Assembly (NCBI GenBank): GCA_002778635.1
Contig: PFAS01000016.1
Span: 1-5,429 of the forward strand
Length of the DNA: 5,429 nt
Direction of reading: 5' to 3'
Source: Candidatus Falkowbacteria bacterium CG10_big_fil_rev_8_21_14_0_10_43_11
Lineage (GTDB): Bacteria; Patescibacteriota; Patescibacteriia; Patescibacteriales; XYC2-FULL-47-12
The notes beneath the pieces were generated by a model. It did no database searches. It saw only the letters and a list, made by a program, of their open reading frames with translations, and had not been told where the DNA came from. Positions within the stretch are counted from its first letter, which is position 1, and every line of letters starts with the position of its first letter. Made by a program: the position numbers and the translations under genes. Shown here in pieces: positions 1 through 4,862 of this stretch.

Positions 1-97
1 CCATAACAACTTGTTCAATTTCTACGCCATAATTTCTTAAAACCGCCTTTACCTCTGTAAATTTATGTTTGTTTGTGGTTATAAAAGTTAGTTTCAT
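1..97 (-). CDS. rdgB: RdgB/HAM1-type XTP/dITP diphosphatase, N-terminal fragment
   Basis: Only the first 32 codons are present; the gene runs off the left edge. The translation begins MKLTFITTNKHKFTEVKAVL and continues with a YGVEIEQ segment. This matches the start of the Ham1/RdgB/ITPase family: a first beta strand, then the T-x-N-x-x-K nucleotide-binding loop (T8, N9... K12), then a helix beginning near E15. The VEIEQ stretch resembles archaeal-type members. Family enzymes hydrolyse dITP, ITP and XTP to the monophosphates and pyrophosphate, keeping deaminated purines out of DNA and RNA. The ATG at 97 is chosen because family proteins start right at this strand; no Shine-Dalgarno precedes it. 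The gene starts 28 bases after the epimerase stop, so cotranscription is possible, but a functional link to the glycan genes is not implied. The call rests on about 30 residues. Confidence 0.82.
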   Translation of the reverse strand, partial: MKLTFITTNKHKFTEVKAVLRNYGVEIEQVVM

Positions 98-125
98 GTT
101 TTTTATATAGTCATAATGACAGCAT

Positions 126-599
126 TTATATTATATGGTATGGCGACTCCAGATTGTCTTCCCAGCGAATCTCGTCCACATCGTCTTTTTTTCCTTCACC
201 GCGATATAATTTATCCGGCATGTTTATTACATAGCCGTCAGTTTTAGAAACGCATTTATAGCCGTGCACGACTCCAGGCGGCACAATCACTAGCGTGGGA
301 TTTTTTTCTCCGACTCGCAAAACTTCATATTGTTTCGCGGTTTTGGACGGTCCGTGCCGATGCGTAGTTACGCGCGCGTCCCATAAATGCAGATGAAATG
401 AGCCAGGTCCGACAAAAATAAAACAGTCCGACTGATACACATGCTCGTGCGGTCCGCGTGCAAGCCCTGGTTTGGTCATGCTGACATAAGCCATGGCTGG
501 CGAAAAATTTTTCATTTCATCGTTGCGCCAAAACTCCGCGAGCCAGCCTCGCCGATCTTTATTTATCGCTAATTTTTTTATAATGACGCCGTCAATCAT
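126..599 (-). CDS. RmlC-like cupin, dTDP-4-dehydrorhamnose 3,5-epimerase family
   Basis: A 157-residue protein of the dTDP-sugar 3,5-epimerase cupin family, which epimerises 4-keto-6-deoxy nucleotide sugars in the cytoplasm, for example on the way to dTDP-L-rhamnose. Visible signs: the MIDGVIIKKL start and D-x-R-G turn (residues 15-18), GPHEH (49-53) at the place of the RmlC catalytic-His segment (RGLH in the classical enzyme), the second cupin motif VPPGVVHGYK (106-115), and a C-terminal DEIRWED...SPY. At 157 residues it is shorter than classical RmlC (about 180). By eye, the classical catalytic Tyr and Lys are replaced (Ile125 and Asp58 positions), as in a divergent subgroup of short family members, so the exact substrate is uncertain. 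The frame is open upstream to a GTG at 629, with another ATG at 617. I chose the ATG at 599 because homologues begin with M-I-x-G-V; none of the starts has a good ribosome site. It supports the idea of a deoxysugar in the glycan. Confidence 0.85.
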   Translation of the reverse strand: MIDGVIIKKLAINKDRRGWLAEFWRNDEMKNFSPAMAYVSMTKPGLARGPHEHVYQSDCFIFVGPGSFHLHLWDARVTTHRHGPSKTAKQYEVLRVGEKNPTLVIVPPGVVHGYKCVSKTDGYVINMPDKLYRGEGKKDDVDEIRWEDNLESPYHII

Positions 600-646
600 A
601 AAAATTACATAACGCATAACTTGTAACACAAAGCCGTAAGCTTCAT

Positions 647-687
647 AACTTTTAACTTTTAACTTTTAACTTTTAACTTTTAACTTT
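647..687. repeat. 7-bp tandem repeat AACTTTT, about 5.9 copies
   Basis: Five perfect copies of AACTTTT (units at 647, 654, 661, 668 and 675) are followed by a sixth truncated copy at 682-687. Read on the coding strand the unit is AAAAGTT. The right half lies inside the small membrane protein gene and encodes its final residues LKVKS and stop codon. The left half is the spacer before the epimerase. The array makes no hairpin. It resembles the short AT-rich repeats that fill spacers in Patescibacteria genomes (recollection, not a search result). Confidence 0.95.
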
Positions 688-857
688 GCAACTATTACTA
701 CTATACCACTTATTAACCACAAAATCAAGACGAAATTAAGGCTAAAATAAGCTTGGACGATGTTGGGGAAAAATATCTCTAACAAAATAAAGCATGATAA
801 AGCGATTGTTAGGATATAAAATATTTCACGAATGATTATGTATGTATTACTTTTCAT
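666..857 (-). CDS. small two-helix membrane protein, unknown function
   Basis: A 63-residue protein that is almost entirely hydrophobic. A short N-terminal head (MKSNTYIIIRE) leads into a first membrane segment at about residues 12-30 (IFYILTIALSCFILLEIFF). A short turn with Pro31-Asn32 follows, then a second segment at about residues 37-57 (YFSLNFVLILWLISGIVVI), and a basic tail KLKVKS. The basic residues at both ends suggest both termini face the cytoplasm. I recognise no named family; similar short two-helix proteins occur in Patescibacteria genomes (recollection). The ATG at 857 is supported by a GGAA at 863-866 with a 5-base spacer. The gene lies 68 bases downstream of the anchored beta-rich protein and upstream of the epimerase, in the same direction. 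The tail and stop are encoded by the 7-bp repeat array. The hydrophobic pattern and codon-like reading suggest a real gene, but a role in glycan export or as a partner of the anchored protein is only a guess. Confidence 0.72.
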   Translation of the reverse strand: MKSNTYIIIREIFYILTIALSCFILLEIFFPNIVQAYFSLNFVLILWLISGIVVIVAKLKVKS

Positions 858-862
858 AATTA

Positions 863-866
863 TTCC
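863..866 (-). promoter_or_regulatory. GGAA ribosome-binding site of the small membrane protein
   Basis: GGAA lies five bases before the ATG at 857 on the minus strand. It is one of the few Shine-Dalgarno-like sites in the window and supports this start. It falls at the edge of the TCCAAA-type repeat, so the match may partly be a by-product of the repeat. Confidence 0.45.
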
Positions 867-915
867 AAATTATCTCAAAATCCAAATTGTTCCAAACTAA
901 TGCCAAAGCCCAAAA
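864..915. repeat. degenerate TCCAAA-type spacer repeat
   Basis: The spacer between the anchored protein and the small membrane protein holds TCCAAAT at 864, TCCAAAT at 881, TCCAAAC at 891, GCCAAAG at 902 and CCCAAAA at 909. Most are spaced about 10 bases apart (881, 891, 902) in AT-rich sequence. They look like decayed tandem copies. No promoter or protein-coding potential is seen in it. Confidence 0.6.
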
Positions 916-936
916 TCTAAAATTTTTAAATTTTGG
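910..936 (-). other. AT-rich hairpin overlapping the stop codon of the anchored protein
   Basis: CCAAAAT at 910-916 pairs with ATTTTGG at 930-936; after one mismatch a few more A-T pairs close the stem around the centre at 923. The stop codon at 926-928 lies inside it. There is no T-run after the stem on the coding strand, so it is a poor intrinsic terminator. It may be a chance product of the repeat-rich sequence. Confidence 0.3.
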
Positions 937-2392
937 ATTTTGACATTGATTTGACATTAGAAATTTGAAATTTTAAATTCTCTTTTATTTTTTCTAGTAA
1001 GGTCTTTCCTTTCAACTCTATCTTAATATTTTTAATCTCAACATAATCCTCTGCCCCGTCATCCGCGATCAGTCCGGGCGCGGAAATCATAAAATTGTAA
1101 TTATTTTCATAGCGGAAAGCATTAGTCAAATCAAAAGAAACCGTTTTTGTTTTCCACTCACCTGTTGTTTGAGCGGGGGAATAAGTGGTAATGATATAAT
1201 TTACTTTTTCCGCGTCAACATCGCTTGCTTTGGTCATTTTTTTGTAATCCGGATTATAAAGAGAATTGTCGGCAAAACTAAAAACGCCCGCGCCGGAAAT
1301 AATAACATCGCTTTTAGCAATTTTTATTTCGCTTTTATTTTGCCGCGTTGGCAGTGAAAACTGGCGATAAGTTTCAGGTATTATTAATTCTTGCTTATTA
1401 ACTAAAACTGTTTGCAAGCTCGCGGCGTTTAAGGTGCTTATTGTTACTTCCGGCGCGTCGGAAAAAAGCGTGGCCGCTCCTTCATTGTTATTATTCGCCA
1501 GCCAAATTCTATTGATAAAAGAGGCTATTTTTTGCGCAGTTGAAATTTTTTCGGTAATAACATCATCGTTCGCGTTCACCGCGATTTTATAAAAACCTTC
1601 TTGCAGATCGCTTAAATTCAAATTAAAGTCGCCCGCGCTTGTTTTTTGCCGCCCCTCTTCCCCGCCTCTCGCGTCCGGCAATGTTTTTTCCGTAATGGGC
1701 TTGTTCTGATAATAAACAACAATTTTAACATCATCCGCGCCTTGATTGATGTTTAAGTCGCTGAAAGTTAAATTAAAATCAAGCGGTTCGTTTTTGACAT
1801 AAGTATAAAATTGGTACGCGCCGCGAAGAGGCTGGTTAATTGTCGTTAATTGAGTGCTGGGTGAATAACTTGCGATTTTTTGCCTCGGCGTCAGATTATA
1901 CTGATACGTTAAAATTTCCTCGCGCGGCGGGATGTTTATTAAAAATTCGTCAATACTTTTAAATTTTTGCTCGCGCTGTAATAACACTACGCCATCCTGT
2001 TCAATTTTATTCCAGCTTAAACTATCTACAATTTTATTTTCCAACGGCTTTAAAAAATAATTTTTTTGTTTATCCGCCTGCAAGCCCAATTCAATAATAT
2101 TATTCCCTCCATCGTCGCGGTAAGTTAAAGTCAATTTTGCCTCGTTAAAAGTTCTTTGCGTATTTAAATTAAAATAAACCGGTTCGCCGATTATTTTCTG
2201 GGTACAGCCTAATTTGTTTATTTCGCCGACGCGCTCTTTCGGCTTTAATTTAGAAATAAAAAAAGAATTATCGCAAAAACTTACATTATAAATTATTTTG
2301 CCAAACGGAACAATCGCCTGATAAATTAAGAATAATAATATCAAAATTAAAATGCTATATAAGATTAAACGGATTCTAGCAATCATCAACAT
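926..2392 (-). CDS. membrane-anchored beta-rich extracytoplasmic protein, unknown family
   Basis: A 488-residue protein that I cannot place in a named family. Residues 1-9 carry Arg5 and Arg8, followed by a membrane helix at about 10-29 (LILYSILILILLFLIYQAI) with no signal-peptidase site visible, so it is probably an uncleaved anchor with the rest outside. The ectodomain is rich in alternating polar-hydrophobic strands. One block at about 70-165 begins EPVYFNLN and includes NNIIELGLQ and YFLKPLEN. A middle block at 185-285 contains the strand KIVVYY and the segment GFYKIAVNANDD. A C-terminal block at about 395-460 ends NYNFMISAPG...VEIKNIKIEL, which looks like a jelly-roll or carbohydrate-binding fold (inference). 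Only two cysteines occur, Cys40 and Cys63, possibly a disulfide. The ATG at 2392 is used; Met3 (2386) is an equal alternative, and neither has a ribosome site. The last about 13 residues (QISNVKSMSKSKI) come from spacer-like repeat DNA. It follows the second glycosyltransferase by 65 bases. A role in glycan export, assembly or surface attachment is inferred from context only. Confidence 0.85.
   Translation of the reverse strand: MLMIARIRLILYSILILILLFLIYQAIVPFGKIIYNVSFCDNSFFISKLKPKERVGEINKLGCTQKIIGEPVYFNLNTQRTFNEAKLTLTYRDDGGNNIIELGLQADKQKNYFLKPLENKIVDSLSWNKIEQDGVVLLQREQKFKSIDEFLINIPPREEILTYQYNLTPRQKIASYSPSTQLTTINQPLRGAYQFYTYVKNEPLDFNLTFSDLNINQGADDVKIVVYYQNKPITEKTLPDARGGEEGRQKTSAGDFNLNLSDLQEGFYKIAVNANDDVITEKISTAQKIASFINRIWLANNNNEGAATLFSDAPEVTISTLNAASLQTVLVNKQELIIPETYRQFSLPTRQNKSEIKIAKSDVIISGAGVFSFADNSLYNPDYKKMTKASDVDAEKVNYIITTYSPAQTTGEWKTKTVSFDLTNAFRYENNYNFMISAPGLIADDGAEDYVEIKNIKIELKGKTLLEKIKENLKFQISNVKSMSKSKI
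939..960. repeat. 11-bp direct repeat inside the 3' end of the anchored-protein gene
   Basis: TTTGACATTGA (939-949) is followed directly by TTTGACATTAG (950-960), matching at 9 of 11 positions. Further related AT-rich sequence (AAATTTGAAATTTTAAATT) continues to about 979. The repeat is coding and yields the Ser/Lys-rich end NVKSMSK of the protein. Confidence 0.6.
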
Positions 2393-2457
2393 TTTAATGT
2401 CAAAATCAAAAAATTAAAATTTGTCATTTATCATTTAACATTTTGAATTAATTCATT
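2393..2457. other. 65-bp AT-rich spacer with short repeats
   Basis: This spacer separates the stop of the second glycosyltransferase from the start of the anchored protein. It contains two adjacent TCATTTA copies (2424-2437), the related ACATTTTGA, and a 10-bp palindrome GAATTAATTC (2445-2454). I see no promoter, terminator or ribosome site in it, so readthrough from the upstream genes is likely. Confidence 0.5.
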
Positions 2458-3648
2458 TTATTTTTCCAATTTCTCAAACATTTCAATAACTTCCCGCGCG
2501 CATTTTTCCCAAGAAAACTGTTTAGCCCGTTCAAGGCCGGCTTGAGATAAGCTGGCGCGCAAATTTATGTCATACGCCAAATTGGCCATCGCATGCGCAA
2601 TGTCGGAAATATTGAACGGATCCACTAAAATTGCCGCGTTGCCCATTATTTCCGGCAGACTTGAACAATTACTCGCAATGGAAGGCGTACCGCAAGCGGC
2701 CGCTTCCAGCGGCGGAAAACCAAAACCTTCGTAAAAACTGGGGTAAATAAACATCATTGCCAAATTATATAAATATGGTTTATCTTCATCCGAAATATAA
2801 TCAGTAAAAATAATGTCGCGACTGTATTTGCTCGCGCGCGCCCGCTCGTAGACACTTTTATACCCCCAACCAGGCCGGCCGGCAATGACCAATTTTATTA
2901 TATTATTTTTCACTTCCGCCTGCCCGGCAAAATGAATTAAGTCCGAATGTTCGTTGCCCCGAAAATATTTGTAGGCTTCAATAATGCCTTCAATGTTTTT
3001 CCGCGGCTCAATCGTGCCTAAAAAAAGCATAAATTTATCAGGCAATTGGTATTTTTTCTTTACTTCTTGCCGGTAGGGATCGGCGGCATCAATCAGCCGG
3101 TATTTGGCGCTTATTCCGGAGTAAATAGTTTTGATTTTTTTTGGAGAAACGCGGCATAATTCGCAGACATCCAGTCTGGTATTGTCGGAAACGGAAATAA
3201 TTTTATCCGCCGAACGCAGCAGCTTTTTAACATTGATGTTTTTTTGCCAAAAATTATGGCGGCGGGAAAAATAATGCGGGTAGCGCAAAAAAGACAAATC
3301 GTGCACGGTAACTATTTTACGGCAATTTTCGCTTAAAGCGATAAAATTAAAATTGGGCAGCCAAAAAATATCCGCGCCGCCGATTTTTTTGTCAATTTTA
3401 GGGAGTTTAAAAATTTTAAATAAGCAATAATTTAAAATTTTATTGGGGTAATCCAGTTTAATCGTTTTTACGCCGGGAAAATTAAACTTGGGGATGCGGG
3501 CGGAAACGTCATGATAAGAGTTATAAAAAAGCTTGTAATTATTTTTTTTATCCTGCTGAAAAATCGCGAATAACAAATTAACCGTATATTCGGATACGCC
3601 CGAGTAGTATTCGTCCATGAGTGGCCTAATGTCGATACCGATGGTCAT
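2458..3648 (-). CDS. GT4-family glycosyltransferase (second in the cluster)
   Basis: A 396-residue retaining glycosyltransferase of the GT-B fold, GT4 family; these transfer a sugar from a nucleotide donor to a lipid-linked glycan at the cytoplasmic membrane face. The N-terminal acceptor domain starts MTIGIDIRPL, with the Gly-rich loop YYSGVSEYTVNLL (14-26) and TVHDLSF (114-120) in the interdomain region. The C-terminal donor domain begins near FLGTIEPRKN (209-218), a typical GT4 donor-domain entry, followed by LVIAGRPGWG (253-262). The E-x7-E motif is EGFGFPPLE (E307 and E315), then CGTPSIASNCSSLPE, the usual donor-binding loop. Length is normal for the family and no key residue is missing. 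The frame is open to a TTG at 3663, but the ATG at 3648 is preferred because homologues begin M-x-I-G-I-D-x-R. Donor and acceptor cannot be read from sequence; related proteins are often annotated as mannosyltransferases. A 110-base spacer separates it from the upstream glycosyltransferase. Confidence 0.93.
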   Translation of the reverse strand: MTIGIDIRPLMDEYYSGVSEYTVNLLFAIFQQDKKNNYKLFYNSYHDVSARIPKFNFPGVKTIKLDYPNKILNYCLFKIFKLPKIDKKIGGADIFWLPNFNFIALSENCRKIVTVHDLSFLRYPHYFSRRHNFWQKNINVKKLLRSADKIISVSDNTRLDVCELCRVSPKKIKTIYSGISAKYRLIDAADPYRQEVKKKYQLPDKFMLFLGTIEPRKNIEGIIEAYKYFRGNEHSDLIHFAGQAEVKNNIIKLVIAGRPGWGYKSVYERARASKYSRDIIFTDYISDEDKPYLYNLAMMFIYPSFYEGFGFPPLEAAACGTPSIASNCSSLPEIMGNAAILVDPFNISDIAHAMANLAYDINLRASLSQAGLERAKQFSWEKCAREVIEMFEKLEK

Positions 3649-3663
3649 AAACTCAAATATCAA

Positions 3664-3734
3664 TTGTTAAATTACTACATTGCTGCGCAACGCTCTAAAA
3701 TTTTTAACAATGTAGCAATGTAGCAATTTAACAA
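3664..3734. repeat. imperfect inverted repeat with 23-bp arms between the two glycosyltransferase genes
   Basis: The arm at 3664-3686 (starting TTGTTAAATTACTACATTGC) is complementary to the arm at 3712-3734 (ending GCAATTTAACAA) at 21 of 23 positions, with a 25-base loop. In RNA made from the minus strand one of the two differences becomes a G-U pair, so 22 of 23 positions can pair. The right side also holds a tandem 8-bp CAATGTAG (3708-3723). No T-run follows the stem in the direction of transcription, so it is not a classical terminator. It could be an attenuator or RNA-stabilising hairpin, or a small dispersed repeat element. Confidence 0.85.
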
Positions 3735-3758
3735 CTACTAAAAATAAAAAAGATTGGT

Positions 3759-4859
3759 TTATTCGGCGTCCTTTAATAATTTTGAGCTCACAAATTTTAA
3801 AATCTCTCTCTTAAACCTCTCCACGCCAAATTTTTCTGCCGTATTTTTGATGATTTGCGGATTAAAATTATAACCTCCGTACAGAAAACGCAAAACGGCG
3901 TCTGCCAATTCTTCCCAGGTTTGCTCGGAAAAAAACAAACCGGATATTCTCTCCGTTACCGTTTCGCTTGCGCCGCCGCGCGCAAAAGCGATTACCGGCC
4001 GGCCGCTCGCTTGCGCTTCTACGGCCGAAATGCCAAAATCTTCTTCTTGCGGATGAATAAACGCCCGGCATTCTGACATCAAGCGCGCTTTTTCTTCCTC
4101 GCTTATTCTGCCTAAAAATTCAATGTTGGAGCTGGCTATTTTTTTTAAACGCTTTTCATCCGGTCCATCGCCAAAAATTTTTAGCGGAATATTTAATTTG
4201 TTGAAAGCGAGGATCGCCAAATCAAACCGTTTATGGGGAATAAAGCGCCCGCCCGCCAAAAAATAATCGCCGATGTTTTGGCTGATAAAAAATTGAGCGG
4301 TATCCACCGGCGGATAAATTACCGCGCTGTCGCGATGGTAATATTTTTTTATCCGCTCCCGCGTCGTGCGGGAATTTGCGATAAAATAATCCACCCGCTC
4401 GGCCGCTTCCCGATCCCATTGCCGTATCCGGCTTACTTCAAAATCAACTATTTTTTTCAGCCATCCCGGCAAACGCAATTCGGCTAAATACTGGCTGGAA
4501 TAATGCCAAAGGTAACGCGTCGGCGTATGGCAATAGCAGATGTGAGTGGCTCCCGGGCCGGTAATTACGCCTTTGGCAAAAGAAGAAGCGGAAGAAATCA
4601 CTAAATCATAATCTTGAAGATTGTGCGATTCAATCGCCATCGGCATCAGAGGCATGTACCATTGGTATTTGCTGACGCCAAAAGGAAATTTTTGCAAAAT
4701 GCTTGGGGTTAACTTTCGGCCGGCAAAATTCTTAATGTGCCGCGAATCGTATAATAATGTAAAAATAGGCGCCGTTGGAAAAATTTCCGCTAACGTCTGC
4801 AAAACTTTTTCTGCTCCTCCTTCCTGCGCGAAATGGTCATGGACTAAAGCAATTTTCAT
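3759..4859 (-). CDS. GT4-family glycosyltransferase, WbaZ-like (first in the cluster)
   Basis: A 366-residue GT-B glycosyltransferase of family GT4. The N-terminal domain starts MKIALVHDHFAQEGGAEKVL, with the Gly-Gly-Ala-Glu loop at 14-17. The segment CYCHTPTRYLWHY (108-120) is characteristic of the WbaZ-type group, whose best-known member is an O-antigen mannosyltransferase using GDP-mannose. The donor domain begins near FLAGGRFIPHKRFD (200-213), then FGDGPDEKRL and EFLGRISEEE. The E-x7-E motif EDFGISAVE (E273 and E281) and SGRPVIAFARGGASETV complete the donor site. All expected motifs are present, and the length is normal. The ATG at 4859 is only 3 bases after the stop of the sugar-phosphate transferase and has a GGAA six bases before it, so the two are likely cotranscribed and translationally coupled. 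This fits addition of the second sugar onto the lipid-linked first sugar. The mannose assignment is by family resemblance only. Confidence 0.94.
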   Translation of the reverse strand: MKIALVHDHFAQEGGAEKVLQTLAEIFPTAPIFTLLYDSRHIKNFAGRKLTPSILQKFPFGVSKYQWYMPLMPMAIESHNLQDYDLVISSASSFAKGVITGPGATHICYCHTPTRYLWHYSSQYLAELRLPGWLKKIVDFEVSRIRQWDREAAERVDYFIANSRTTRERIKKYYHRDSAVIYPPVDTAQFFISQNIGDYFLAGGRFIPHKRFDLAILAFNKLNIPLKIFGDGPDEKRLKKIASSNIEFLGRISEEEKARLMSECRAFIHPQEEDFGISAVEAQASGRPVIAFARGGASETVTERISGLFFSEQTWEELADAVLRFLYGGYNFNPQIIKNTAEKFGVERFKREILKFVSSKLLKDAE

Positions 4860-4862
4860 ATT

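Noticed and set aside
110..120. Perfect short inverted repeat GTCATAATGAC just upstream of the pyrophosphatase gene, a possible operator
   Set aside because: Five-base arms around one base are expected by chance in AT-rich DNA, and there is no recognisable promoter around it.
600..629. Longer epimerase start at the GTG (629) or ATG (617)
   Set aside because: The extra residues have no counterpart at the family N-terminus, which begins at the M-I-x-G-V strand, and there is no ribosome site.
1169..1357. Open reading frame on the plus strand opposite the anchored protein
   Set aside because: Short, without a ribosome site or recognisable protein features, and it lies wholly antisense to a well-supported gene.
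2873..2880. GGCCGGCC palindrome here and again at 3997-4004, one in each glycosyltransferase gene
   Set aside because: Both are produced by Gly-Arg-Pro codons in glycosyltransferase segments; no sign of a regulatory or recombination site.
3735..3758. T-rich stretch after the WbaZ-like glycosyltransferase stop as an intrinsic terminator
   Set aside because: On the coding strand the T-rich tract comes before the inverted repeat and no GC-rich stem precedes it, so the order is wrong for a terminator.
3855..4076. Plus- and minus-strand alternative frames overlapping the WbaZ-like glycosyltransferase
   Set aside because: Their translations are Arg-rich and featureless, as expected for shadow frames of a gene with clear GT4 motifs.
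4233..4487. Alternative frames on both strands in the middle of the WbaZ-like glycosyltransferase
   Set aside because: No conserved motif or start signal; the GT4 frame explains the sequence.
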